Assembly: GCA_964019415.1 (NCBI GenBank)
Contig: OZ025873.1
Location: 7,406,234 to 7,470,233, forward strand
DNA: 64,000 nt
Source: Ianthella basta
Taxonomy: Eukaryota > Porifera > Demospongiae > Verongiida > Ianthellidae
Direction of reading: 5' to 3'
The position numbers and the translations under genes were made by a program. The number at the start of each line of letters is the position of its first letter. Within the stretch, counting starts at the first letter, position 1. Below the pieces are notes generated by a model, which had not been told where the DNA came from, made no database searches, and worked only from the letters and a program-made list of their open reading frames with translations. Shown piece by piece: positions 1 through 12,700 of this stretch.

Positions 1-99
1 GTACATCCATACTCTGCAATGTTGTGACAATGTAAATTTTAGAAGTAGTCAACATTGTAGTTATCAGCTGCATAATACAGTGGTTTCAGGCTTGATTAG

Positions 100-3000
100 C
101 TACACAGCTCCATCATCAACTCGCGCTGTATTCTCCAAATGTTCTACACCTACGCCGCTGCCTATTCCATCTTCATCTTCCTCTCCTCCTCCACTCCGCC
201 CACCTCCCCCTTCCACCTGGGCCCCATCCACCACAGGTTGACTGATGTAGGGAGTGTCATAGGTATGTGGCTCGGTAGTGTCCTCACCTGCAGACCATGA
301 GCAGAGTGGGAAGGCATCTATGTGTGTTTCACACATAACTGACTTGCATGCAACACCACCTTACACCTCAGTATACGTACATGTTAGCATAATGCTCACA
401 TGCACATAACATGTACAGCTGGTGATGCTCCAAACATATTGCAATACGCGCTTAAAACAGAAGGTATATACTGCCATGGACATGAGAAATACAACATCAA
501 TGGCACTACTTCCACAGTGGCCCATGTGCTCATGATGATATACCTTCCAAGGTGAGAGGTGCATAAGCTGGATTAGCCTTCATGGTGACTTCTTCACACT
601 CATCACTAAGAGTATTCCCCAAAGTGGACCTGCCAAATTAAACATTATTATTTACAATCACAGGTATGACAACCTCACTCTGCACTTTACCAGGTAGTTG
701 CATAGACACACATAGGCTACTTGTGCAATACCTTAAGGCTACTAATTTTACCACTACTCACTAATTTAGCAAACTTAGTGAGTAGTGAAAATTGCTAAAA
801 ATTTGTACTCACAAAATTTTGTACAGGCAATGCAAAAATATCACTATACACAAACTTCAGAATTGCTACTATTATTACCCACCAAATCCTAGACTGTTCA
901 AAACACTAAATTTAGTTGCCTCTCAAATTTTTAGCCTTAAGGCATTTTACTTATAGGAAGAGTAAGCATTGGTAGCTATCAAGCCTTAATTCAATACAAT
1001 CATAGACAATCCACTCTACCTATGGTGCAATACAACCTAACAGCATCACTAGTTAAACATTGTACAGTAAACAATTAGTGACAGTGCAGCAGTTTCCCCT
1101 TCTCTCACTCTTGAGTAACTGGCTGATTTGTCTGCCCTTCATCCATGTTGTAGTACTCGGTAAACATTTCATCTTGAGGATGCAAATTGGGATGCAAATA
1201 ATTACCATACACTGCAGTAGTCAGTTGCCATGACAATCAGGATAAGCAGTAGAGATGGTAGCCAGAAAAGTTGGTCAAGCTCAGGGGGCCGGGCACCAGC
1301 ATCTGAAAACTCCATAGCATGCACTCACCACATTGCCAGCAACCACATGTGCAGTTATGTGTGCATGTACTTACTGCTGAATGCTATGTCAGTCATTCTT
1401 ATTCCTTCACCTTGTTGCTTTACGGAATATCTGTAACAAACAAAGACCATCATTCAAAATTATTACTCAATACTAGTGTGCGTATGTGCTGGTGTGTGTC
1501 TGTGACTTAGCTGTAAACAATGCATGCAAGTACATAATTATAATGAAGGCATGTTTACCACAGCGCACACAATACAAACCTTCCACTTCTCCTCCAGCAG
1601 ATCAAAGCCACCACAAATGCTACGACCATACATATCGGCAGAACACCAGCTACAATCCAGCCACTGGCTATAGCAATAGTAGATGGCGGGCATGTGGGAG
1701 GTGGCGGACTGGATATTGTAGGAATTGTAATGTTCCTCAAGTAAAATGGCTGCAGCAGCCCTGAGTCCACTCTGGTCTCAATCTGAACTTGGTACTCCTC
1801 CCCTGTCTGGACACCCTGTGCAGTGAGTTGAGACTGAGTGGCTGGGAGGATGTACCGTAACTGGGTAGCTGGCCACACCCCTAGAGGGGCCAAAGTGACC
1901 TCATACTGTAATAGGGAATCACCAACAAACTGAGTAGGAGGAGTCCACTGGAGTAGGAGAGCATCGGCAATAGTCGCTGGACTGTAACCCACTGTCAGCA
2001 AATGCAAAATTCAACATTTGAAATAATATATACAATGCAACTGGAAGATCGAGTAAAAGTCTATCAGTATGCATCTCTACAACATACGTATGTATACATC
2101 CAGCATATAATATTATCATCTATAAGAGTATAGTACACAACTTCAAGACAAAGGCAATGACGCAGGCCAGCATGAAGCTTGTGCTTTGCTTGGCAGCATT
2201 GTTCTCTTACCTGTGTTTGTAGTAGTGACGTTGATCCACTCTGTGAATCTGCTGACTGCTGCATCATTGACAGTTGCAACTTTCAAGCTATACTCCTGTC
2301 CAGGTGTCAACCCTAGTACATAAAGGAAACTGCCTCCTTCAAGAGAGACGTTTACCAATGTTGCATCACTGAAATCATTAGCTTGTCTCTTTGCTCTGTT
2401 GGCAGCAGGTTGGAGCATTAGCACCTGTCCACCTGTAATGACATTCATGACTACACTGGTGGCATTCAATTTGAGGAGAACAGCAGTGTCTCTTGTGATG
2501 TACTGCTCAATGACAGGGATAGGCTGGCCTGAGAATGGAATGTAGAATTCGATATGATTAATTGGCATGATACAGATCTGGACATTACCAATTAAGTATT
2601 TTAGTACTGAAGTATATTCACAGCCCAGTAACTGCATGCCTACAGCAACCAGTCCTAAATCTGAATTAAAATTCATTGGAAGGGTTCAGAGTGAAAAGGT
2701 ATACACAACATCTTCATGTATAAATGCAATAACCTTCACCATTCATGATGCTGACAGTTGCGATGTCAGGTGATTCCTTGATGACACCCGTAGCTGCAGA
2801 TGCTGGTGGGATCTCCAGGGTAAGAGTGAAGGACTTAGCAAGTTCAGCAATGGCGTCACTAATGATAGGCACATTGAAAGTGATCACATTCACTCCAGCG
2901 GGGAAGGTCACTGAGAAGGTTTCACCCTCGTAGTCAGAGCCACCTGTGAGTGAAGTCATGAGTCAGAGGAGGTGAGGATACTTGCAAGAATGTACATTTC

Positions 3001-4898
3001 ATGCAATTTAACTGCACATCTTATCCTTGCTAGAATTATACTGCAATAGAGGGGGCACAAACCCCACCATAAGTGTAAACACTCTAGCTGGTGTAAAGTA
3101 GAATAAAGTGTACGAGTGGTGTCAAGACTCACGAACAGCACTTCCATTCTGTGTGAGGACTGTGACAGTGAAGGCAAAAGGATGGGCTGCAAGTGCTTCC
3201 AAGGTAATGACAGCATTGATGTCCACTCCTTTCGTCACAGAGTAAATGGGGCGACTGAATCGTACAGGAATTGAGGCTGTGCAAGTGCAAAGCAAAAACA
3301 GTCTACATGGAAAGTCTTGAATACAACAAAATGTTATGGGACAGTGTGTGCTGCCAGCATGTTCATCAACTATTGTACAAAAAATATAAACAATAGAATG
3401 CATACCACCAGTTAGGTCTACTGTACATAATGTGTACCTGCATGGACAGCCTAGGAATGATCATTTCCAGCTGATTATCAGACTAACAGTCTTCCGTTGC
3501 AGAACATGCAGATATATAGCAAAACACTTGAAGTGGTATACTGTTTTGGTGATGGTATTACACAGTGCATTACTGTAGTAGCTGTGTAATGTGACTCACG
3601 GCATGCAATGGCAGCTGATAGCTCTGAGGTTAAATTGTTAAAGACATCGAGGGTTTCAGCAATGAAAATGTGGTCTGAGTTGCTCCCAGTGATGGTCAGT
3701 AGCTCTAAGGTTGCACGGTCAATCATGTTCATTACCCGGCTACCAAATGCAACACCGTAGTTGATAGTGCCTGCTGCGACAGTGACAGCTGTAGCATTCT
3801 CCAGTCTCTGCTGGTCAAACTCATCAGTTTCACCAAAGTAGTGAGTTTCACCATCAGTAATGACAATGATGACTCTAGAGACACCAACACGACCCTGTTC
3901 TTCAAATATCCTAACACACTCCTCCATAGCTCCAGGAGTGTTGGTTCCACCGGGAGTAGTCCTCTCTACTCGGACCACATTGCGAATGACATTCACCAAA
4001 GTGGTCTTGTCAGTGTAAGTGGTCAAGTTGAACTCTCTGAACACATCTCTCCCATACTTGACCATAGCCACCCTGCTGTCCTGAGCTGTGGGGCCAACAT
4101 TCAGCCCATCAACAATCTGAGAAATGATGTCTACCAGTGTGATGAAGTCGTCATCATTGATACTGTTCGACGAATCAGCAGCTATGCAGTAGTCCACAGG
4201 AATGGTGCAGTTCATTTCCACTGAATTCAAAACAAGAGCAACACAATAGAATACAGTAATGTCTGTTACCCACACCCCCAGGTTTGCAGCTACTGTTGTT
4301 CCAAACAGTAACATAAACTTTAAGCCTGTATGGTTCTACGTATGTACAGTCACTCTCTATCCAACATCAGTGATACACTTGAGCAGTGAATGAACAATAA
4401 CACTACACACTCAGGTAGCTAGAACGGTACACACAATATCAGCATATTAAGTCCAAATAGCTACTTACGATACACATCAGGCCACATTAGCTAATCTTGT
4501 AGTGCACAACAACGACAACAACCATTCCCACACAGTCAACATCAGCTTGTGCTGCACACCACTCCCTGTGCATGTGATCAGCTCACCTTGAGCTGCCGCA
4601 CCAAGCAGGCAGGCGAGTGCTGCGGCGTATGTAGATGAAAGACATGCTTCAAGTAACATAACTCAGCAACAAACGTTGTCAAGGTGCATATGTACGCAGT
4701 GTCAAGTGAACTGATTTCAAGCAAAGGTAGCAAAGGTTAGGTTGACGCCAAATTGTGGTCGAAGCCACGTACGTAGCCAGCTAGCTACAGTGTGATTCCC
4801 TCAACTGGTAGCTGAAACGAAGCTTGACGCATATAGCGAGCCTGCAACGAACACATACCTGCAATAAGCCTTAGCCTTGCGGCAACAGGAGTCATCAT
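100..4898 (-). CDS. Array gene A1: VWA / Calx-beta / FN3 single-pass receptor, 733 aa
   Basis: Eleven exons (high to low): 4859-4898, 4587-4619, 3600-4220, 3133-3276, 2734-2943, 2211-2528, 1580-1991, 1375-1430, 1109-1172, 544-629, 100-317. All junctions are GT-AG and the sum is 2202 nt with no stop. Residues 1-24 form a signal peptide ending LLGAAAQ. Residues 25-231 are a VWA domain with an intact MIDAS (DSSNS, a GGTNT threonine, ITDG). About 232-349 is one Calx-beta repeat, 350-455 an FN3-like module with an RAKR site, 456-550 a second FN3 and about 566-588 the membrane helix followed by WRRSGR. The tail carries NPAY, then YDTPY and an acidic C-terminus. It is the smallest array member and has no VWC exons, probably by deletion. 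The start is the first of two adjacent ATGs. Cell-surface adhesion or recognition is inferred from the domains; ligand unknown. Confidence 0.88.
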
Positions 4899-4965
4899 TC
4901 ATTGGATTCAGCACTGGCAGAAGCTGGAAGGAAGCCCTAGATATTTGTGGCACAATCAACAACTT

Positions 4966-4990
4966 ACAGTAATTAACGCCCAGGAGGCGC
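4966..4990 (-). promoter_or_regulatory. Conserved upstream box of gene A1
   Basis: A box containing TAATTAACGCCCAG followed by GGCGCT lies 68 bp upstream of the A1 start codon. The same box occurs 63-86 bp upstream of the first exon of A2, B, C and D and nowhere else that I noticed. It contains a TTAATTA core that would suit a homeodomain factor. A promoter or 5' UTR role is inferred from position and conservation. Confidence 0.6.
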
Positions 4991-5542
4991 TATCTAATGC
5001 AGCACATATACGTGTGTACCGTAAACGAGCAATCACAGAATGACATTGTACTAAGCAATTCTGCGATCTCAGTTCCGCCCACTTCTCTACATAGTCCTGA
5101 TCACTTAGCTAGTGTGCGTTAAATTGGGCACTCTGATTTCGCCAATGGATCTATGCTATATAGTTACTGGTATATGTGGCTTGGCCTAGTCAATGATGGG
5201 CAGGCCTAGTAGTGAGTACATTATTAGCTAGTAGTGTACATTTATACTAACAATATGGTTGGTGTATTAACATTGTTTTGACCAACAGTTCCTCTAGCCA
5301 TCTATCAGGATACTGTGTGTTTCAACTCAATTCAGGCTGGCATTTATTAAAATAAAATATACATAGCACAGACATAGCTTAGAAAGACACTATTACAAAC
5401 AACACGTGTACAGTGTCACACTGCAACATGCACTAGTATATATGCATTAGAAAGAATCAGTAATTAGTGCTTATGTAACTGTTACTGTGCTCGTTTCTTT
5501 AGACCATCCACTGTTGGCACACTTGTAATACTCAGCCTTCAC
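4991..5542. other. Intergenic spacer between A1 and the tail relic
   Basis: No coding exon is recognisable. The stretch around 5200-5480 resembles the spacers at 18.1-19.0 kb and 38.1-38.5 kb, so it is part of the duplicated array unit. The last exon of the type II tail seen in gene F is not found here and was probably lost by deletion. Confidence 0.5.
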
Positions 5543-5938
5543 CTGCAGTGGTTACATGAGCTGGGTTAGCCTTCATGGCGACCTTTTCAAACTCATCATC
5601 ATAGCTTGTAACCAAAGTGGACCTACTGGAGCAGTCATGAGTGTGGCAACTTCATGTCATTGTGTACAGTAGAAGCATTTGCATAAACACACAGCTGTTA
5701 ATGGACAAAACAGTGACTATAATAAATGTTATAGCAGGCCAATCTAAGAGAAATACAGTGTGAACACACAAAAGCACATATAGTTATACACCTCTATAAT
5801 TACAGCTCATTCTGCATGTACGAGATTGCTACAGTGAATTAAATGCTATATAGAAAGAGAATTGTTCCTATGCACCCTGGTGCAGAAGGATGCCTTGCCT
5901 GCCTTCACTCATGGTGATGTACTGTGCAGCCATGTCAT
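5543..5938 (-). pseudogene. Relic of type II cytoplasmic-tail cassette downstream of A2
   Basis: Positions 5543-5622 match the 80-nt NPxY-type tail exon of gene F and stay open, but read NPAH instead of NPAY. Positions about 5876-5938 match the preceding tail exon (MAAQYITMSEG), but a one-base deletion shifts its end into an early stop and the AG acceptor before it is gone (CTCAAA). The final exon is missing. Gene A2 already has its own complete type I tail upstream (7.6-8.5 kb), so this is a leftover of an older array unit rather than a usable exon set. Confidence 0.65.
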
Positions 5939-6099
5939 TTTGAGGTGGAATGAAGTTGATGTGTCTGTTTGATGCACCCACACATTGGTAATACTGAGTT
6001 GAACTTAACATTGGAGCAGCCACTGCAATCAGCATTAGATGTGGCTGCATGTTGTGTCTGAAAAAGGCATGTCACATGCCTTTGGACCTTGCAATTGGG

Positions 6100-6102
<3 letters not shown>

Positions 6103-6163
<61 letters not shown>

Positions 6164-6903
6164 TGTGTGTGTACGTGTGTGTGTGTGTGTGTATGTGTGT
6201 GTGTTTGTGTGTGCGTGGGTACGTGTGTGTGCATGTGCGTGTGTGTGTGTGTGTGCTTGTGTGTGTGTGTGTGTGTGTGTGTATTATGTGTATTATGTGT
6301 ATGTGTGTGTGTTTGTGTATGTGTGTGTGCTTGTATGTGTGTGCGCGTGCACATGTGTGTGTATATGTGCATGGGTACGAGTGTGCGCTTGTGTGTGTGT
6401 ATGCATGTGTGTGTGCGTGGGGGGTATGTGTGCGTGTGTACATGCGTACATGTGCTTGTGTGTGTGTATGCGTGTGTTATTGTTATTGTTATTGTTATTG
6501 TTATTATTAATTTTATTATTATTATTATTATTAATAACAATAACAATAACAATAACAATAACATGCGTACATGTGCTTGTGTGTGTGTATACGTGTGTGT
6601 ATGTACATGTGTGCTTGTGTGTGTGTTTGCATGTGTGTGTGGGGGTATGCGTGTGTGTGTGCGTGTGTGTGCTTGTGTGTGTGTATGCATGTGTGTGTGT
6701 GTGCGTGTGAAGATGTGTGCTTGTGTGTGTGTTTGCATGTGTGGGGGTATGCGTGTGTGTGTGTGTGTGTGTACATGTGTGCTTGTGTGTGTGTATGCTT
6801 GTGTGTGTGCACGTGTGTATGTGCATGCGTGTGTGCATGTGTGCTTGTGTGTGTGTGCTTGTATATGTGTATGCATGTGTGTGCATGTGTTTGTGTGTGT
6901 ATG
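6103..6903. repeat. GT-rich microsatellite tract, 0.8 kb
   Basis: Pure (GT)n at the start decays into GTGTGC, GTATGT and GTACAT variants with a higher-order pattern of CTTGTGTGTGTGT blocks. The long open frames through it on both strands are only Val-Cys or Thr-His dipeptide runs and are not genes. Confidence 0.95.
6477..6562. repeat. Inverted (TTATTG)n / (CAATAA)n hairpin inside the GT tract
   Basis: A run of TTATTG units leads into a TTATTA centre and is answered by a mirror run of CAATAA units, giving an AT-rich foldback of about 86 bp. The GT-rich sequence on either side is similar (TACATGTGCTTGTGTGTGTG), so the hairpin lies in a duplicated stretch. Confidence 0.8.
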
Positions 6904-7609
6904 AGTACTAGTAGTACAAGATGCATATATATGAGTATAACAAAAATACATGGTGTGAATTTAAAGCATGCATGCAGAAAAATCCAGCCTCAACGCTTTT
7001 GGCTCTTGATCTATTAATACTTGATGGTGCTAGCTATAAGGCAGCCACGCTGACGAACATGCATGCATGCATGTCGCAGTGTTATAATTAATAAATTAAA
7101 TACAATTATGAAATGACATTGTATAGTTCATTGTATAATATAAATTCTTGAAACCATGGCTAAAATTATGTACATAATAACAATAATAATTGTACTATTA
7201 TAGCAATTGTACTATAATATAGCAAAATTATATATCAATAGCTCTATTGTATATAATCATCATGCATTATTGTAATATAATCGAACTTGCACATGATTGC
7301 ATGAAACAAACATCAGTTTGTTTCCTTCACTGACACATAATATTGACAGTATAACATTGCTGCCACACACCCTTAAAGTCTACTAGTAGATGCGCACTAA
7401 GTCTTATAGTCTAGTTGTGGGAATTACAAATTTAGAAGCAGTCTTCAATCAGAATACAGTGACACATGTTGATTAGCGAGTAGCTGTCGTATATATGCAG
7501 TAGTTATCGGTTTCATTTATCTAATACAGAGGTTCCAGTATATAACTGTTTTGCTATGTAGCTCCAATCTATCATCATACTCTTGAAACCTCTACGCTTT
7601 CTTTGCTGC
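6904..7609. other. AT-rich spacer downstream of A2
   Basis: Sequence from about 7080 to 7330 is strongly AT-rich with short direct repeats (ATAATAATTGTACTATTATAG). No exon, RNA gene or transposon terminus is recognisable. The part next to 7609 is the likely 3' UTR of A2. Confidence 0.4.
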
Positions 7610-9761
7610 CTACTCCATCTTTGTCTTGCAGTTCTCAAGATCTCCTTCACTCCACCCACCTCCCTCTTCCATGTTGGCCCCATCCACAGGCTGACGAATG
7701 TCCTCACCTGCAGACCATATGAAGACGTTGGAAGGAGATGTAATATCATTGCTACTGCTATGAACACCAGAAATACAACTTCAGTGCCTCGAGCTCTCCA
7801 CCTATTAATGGTATTTAAATTTGCTCATGCATGCAAGCTACATAATATACCTTCCAATACAGTAGGTGCATTAGCTGGGTTAGCCTTCGCGGTCACTTCT
7901 TCACACTCATCACTGAGAGTTGTCTCAAAACAGGATCTGCGATATTGAACAATTAATCACAATTATGGCAGCCTCATTCTTCAACATGCAGAGAGTAGGT
8001 ACACAGACACACATCTATACTGTAGGTTTACTGAATAGCATAAGAATACATCAATAGGGAGATTAAGCATATGTCTGTAGCTAACAATATTAATTTAATA
8101 AAATGCACCCATAGTCGGACACTGTGTACAGGTGGTAGTGTGCAGCGATATCCCCTTCTCTCACTCTTGTGTAGCTGGCTGACTTGTCTTCCCTTCATCC
8201 ATGTTGCTGCCGTGGGCAATCAACTCATCTTGAGGATGCAAATTGGGATGAAAGTAATTACCATACACACACAGGCAAGAAGTGGTCACTTGCCATGATC
8301 AGGGGAAACATAACAGGAGGTAACCACCATGTTGTGAATTCGAGCAAATATATAATAATTACAAGTTGCTGAGGGTCGGGGGGACATTAGCATCTAAAAC
8401 TGCTTCTAGTGTGCTGTTCTTAGTGTGGACCACATTGCCAAAACTTATGCTCTTACAGTACATGCACACTCACTGCTGAATGCTGCATTACTGAAGGTTG
8501 AACATGCCACCATTCCTATTCCTTCATCTTGCAGTTTCACAGAGTATCTGGCACAGCCAAATAAATACCTATTATTAGCGTGTGTGCTGTAAGTGTGTGA
8601 CTTAGCTGTACGTAAAACAATGAGTACATGCATGCTTCATCAAAACATACAGTCACAAACCTTCCACTTCTCCTCCAGCAGATCAAAGCCGCCACTAATG
8701 TCACAACCAAACATATCAGTAGAACACCAGCTACAAGCCAGCCACTGGCTATAGGAATAGTAGCTGGTGGGCATGTGGGAGGTGGCGGATTAGATGTTGT
8801 AGGAATTGTAACGTTCATTGAGTAAAATGGCTGCACCAGTCCTGAGTCCACTCTGGTCTCAATCTCAACCTGGTACTCCTCTCCCGCCTGGAGACCCTGT
8901 GCAGTGAGTTGAGACTTTGTGGCTGGGAGGAAGTACTTCACCTGGATGGCTGGCTCTGCCCCTAGTGGGGTGAGAGTGACCTCATACTGTAACAGGGAAT
9001 CACCAACAAACTGAGTGGGATGAGTCCACTGGAGTAGGAGGCTATTGGCAATAGTCACTGGAGTAACCACTATAAGGAAAAGAGAGAATCAGTGTAGAGT
9101 AAGAGTAAGAAAATGCACTGAGTTGCAACTTGTCTTGCTTGTTGCAGTGATCCAGTCGCACACAACAATATAATAATAATAATTATATCTTAGATACTGA
9201 GATGTATGCATGGTGCGGGATAGAAATCCAAATGTATAATAGTACCTCTACTACATATTATACACATTCTGGCAAAATTCTATATGATTAACCTGCTTCA
9301 AGACAGAAAGCAATAGTAAGACTCTAGCCAGCATAGTGCTTATGTCATGCTCAGCAGCACTGCTTTCTTACCTGTGTTTGTAGTAGTGACGTTGATCCAC
9401 TCTGTGAATCTGCTGACTGCTGCATCATTGACAGTTGCCACTTTCAACCTATACTCCTGACCAGGTGACAACCCTAGTACATAAAGGAAACTGCCTCCTT
9501 CAAGAGAGATGTTTACCAATGTTGCATCACTGAAATCATTAGCTTGTCTCTTTGCTCTGTTGGCAGCAAGTTGGAGCAGTAGCACCTGACCACCTGTAAT
9601 GACATTCATGACTACACTGGTAGCATTCAATTTGAGGAGAACAGCAGTATCTCTTGTGATGTACTGCTCAATGACAGGGATAGGCTGACCTGAGAATGGA
9701 ATGTGGAGTGTGCACACACAATGAAGATGAATGCGCACACACATGCACACATGCACGCATG

Positions 9762-9797
<36 letters not shown>

Positions 9798-12700
9798 CGC
9801 ACACACACACACACACCACCCACAACGGCTCATAACACACACGCACCAGTAACACATACATACTATGCACTTTAACATAGGTACGTACAAGGTACATTGG
9901 TGTTCATGATAGTCTCTCCAGCCACATAGTCCACTCCATCAATGGTACAGGCAATGGGTTCACAAGTGATGGTCGGACAGCAGACACCAGGAGGAGGGGG
10001 AGTGGAAGAAGTCAACTTCTCACCAGTAGGACAGCTTGGACACGTCGCCATCTACTCAAGGAAGGGAAAGTTTAACACCTTACCAGTGTACAGTTGAATT
10101 TTTATCTCACTACAGGCTTACAGTGCAGTTTCTACTTCCATCTGCTTCACAAGAACTGAAATGGAAATGGGAGTTTGAAAGACATAAAGGCAATTTGGCT
10201 CAGACATTTGTTCGTAAATAGGAAACGCTCGTATGCAGCACAGAAGAGACCAACTCACCAGCTAATCTCACAAGGGTCAATGGTTGGAATAGTCTCTCCA
10301 GCCACATAGTCAACTCCATCAATGGTACAGGCAATGGGTTCACAAGTGATAGTTGGACAGCAGACACCAGGACCAGGAGGAATGGAAACAGTCTCCTTTT
10401 GACCATCAGGACAGCTGGGACATGTCATGTTCTTTAGAAAGAACAAAGTACTCATTCATTAACACTATCTACGTCATTAATAATATATAGAAAGTATGCA
10501 TTCAACAAGCAAGCAATGATCACTAACAGTAGACTAGACTACCAACATCCAGCAACATACATTTTCTTTCATTCTTCTTATGATGAGCACTTACACTGCA
10601 GTTCCTGCTTCCATCTGCAGCACAGGAGCTGATCATGAAATGGAAATGGAAATGGACATTCAGCTAATGCAATCCAACATTCTGGATTGAGTGCATCACA
10701 GTTATCTGTATTATAATTATTCTATGGTACAAACTTATGAATAAAATAATTATATCAACGCACCAGCTAATCTCACATGGACCAACAGTTGGAATAGTCT
10801 CTCCAGCCACATAGTCCACTCCATCAATGGTGCAGGCAATAGGTTCACATGTAATGGTTGGACAGCAGACACCAGGACCAGGTAGAATAGAAGCAGTCAA
10901 TTTCTCCCCAAGGGGACAGCTTGGACACATTGTTATCTACATAAGTACACAAATGAGGTCTAGGGGTCACTCATCCACCTTTTTCAACACTGCACAAGGA
11001 CTGTAACTGTGAGTGGCTGGATGGGTGGGTGGATGCTGATTGGGATTACTTACACTGCAGTTTCTGTTTCCACCTAAAGCACAAGAGCTGAAATAGCAAT
11101 GGGAGGCACAATTTAGTACAGAGATGATACGTGTGAGGTGACTTATATTGTCTGCCAACTGAATCACACATAGCCACAAGCAGCATAATAACGGCATACC
11201 AGCTCACCAGCTAATCTCACAAGGGTCGATGGTTGGGATAGTCTCTCCAGCCACATAGTCCACTCCATCAATGGTGCAGGCAATGGGTTCACAAGTGATG
11301 GCTGGACAGCAGACACCAGGAGGAGGGGGAGTGGAAGCAACCAACTTCTCACCAGTGGGACAGCTACAGAACTGATTCCTGTACTGGAAGTGCATGAAAT
11401 AGAATGTCAAGGATTATCAGTACACTCTATGAAAATACATAACTGTCATGCTCAAGCTGTCAAAGGAGACATTCACTGACAGTAACAATGGCATGGCCAG
11501 AATTCTAACCTCCGTTACATTATAAACAGTTCCATTGAAGACACACACTGCAGAGAGAGGAGTCAAGAGTGAGAATATCTGAATTTACATCAAGTGTGAT
11601 ATACAATACATATCATAAGAGATACAGTATGAACATCCCACAGCTGACATGAATAGCAATACTCATAACCTGTCACTAACTCTAAATTTGCTTGCCGTTC
11701 TGAATCTTAATTGTACAGCTCTGGGCATTATCATGCAGATAAGTAGCTTAGTACATACCAAGTATAACCACAACCCATTTACCACCTACAGCAACTAGCC
11801 CTATAAGTCTGAATCTCAAAAGCAACACTGAAAAATTGAAATTCATTTGAAGGGTTCTGAGTGTAAAGGTATACTCTAAGTCATCATGCCTCTATAAATG
11901 CAATAACCTTCATCATCCATGATGTTGACAGTTGCAGTGTCAGGTGATGCCTTCATGACACCCATAGCTGCAGATGCTGGTGGGATCTCCAGGGTTAGAA
12001 TGAAGGACTCAGCAAGATCAGCAATGTTGTCATCAATGATGGGCACATTGAAGTTCATCACATTCACTCCAGCAGGGAAGGTCACTGAGAAACTTTCACC
12101 CTCGTAGTCAGAACCACCTGTAAATGAAAGGAGGAGAGATCTTCTACACTGATCCCAGATAAAGTGAGCCAACACATCCAGCTGGAAAGTGTAACACAAA
12201 GCATGTGTGAGAACAAGACTCACCTATAGCACTTCCATCATGTGTGAGGACTGTGACAGTGAAGGCAAAGGGATGGGCCACAAGTGCTTCCAAGGTGATG
12301 ACAGCATTGCTGTCAACTCCTTCCGTCACAGAGTAGTTGGAAGGATTGAACCGAACTGGAATCATGGCTGTGGGCACACATAGAGAGAGAGCACAATCCA
12401 ATTGATGGTTGCATGCACTGTACAGTCGAGAAGCATCAAGTGAAGCATTCCAAGAGGTGAGTGTATCAAACCGGAAATACTTATCTCAAACGTACGAGTA
12501 GTATCAGTGATGGTGACAAAGGCCACATCTGGAGAACCAACAGCCACAGCTTCCTGTGCACCAGGCAGACTGAGGGTGGCACTGAAGTACTCGTCAGGTT
12601 CCACAAAGTTGTCTTCATTAGTTGCCACAGGGATTGTCACAGTCACTGAGCCAGCAGAGATGACCGCACTAGTGGACACACTAATATAGTCATCAGGATC

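Noticed and set aside
1109-1200. Early stop (TGA) in the second tail exon of A1, read as the end of the protein
   Set aside because: A GTGAGA donor lies two bases before the stop, and splicing to 544-629 keeps the frame; B, C and A2 have the same arrangement.
3841-4224. Plus-strand frame opposite the VWA exon, repeated at 16.7, 24.3, 31.6 and 37.1 kb
   Set aside because: It is the antisense shadow of the conserved VWA exon; its conservation is explained by the minus-strand protein.
5935-7017. Long open frames through the GT tract on both strands
   Set aside because: They are Cys-Val, His-Thr and similar dipeptide runs produced by a dinucleotide repeat; no domain, no splice context.
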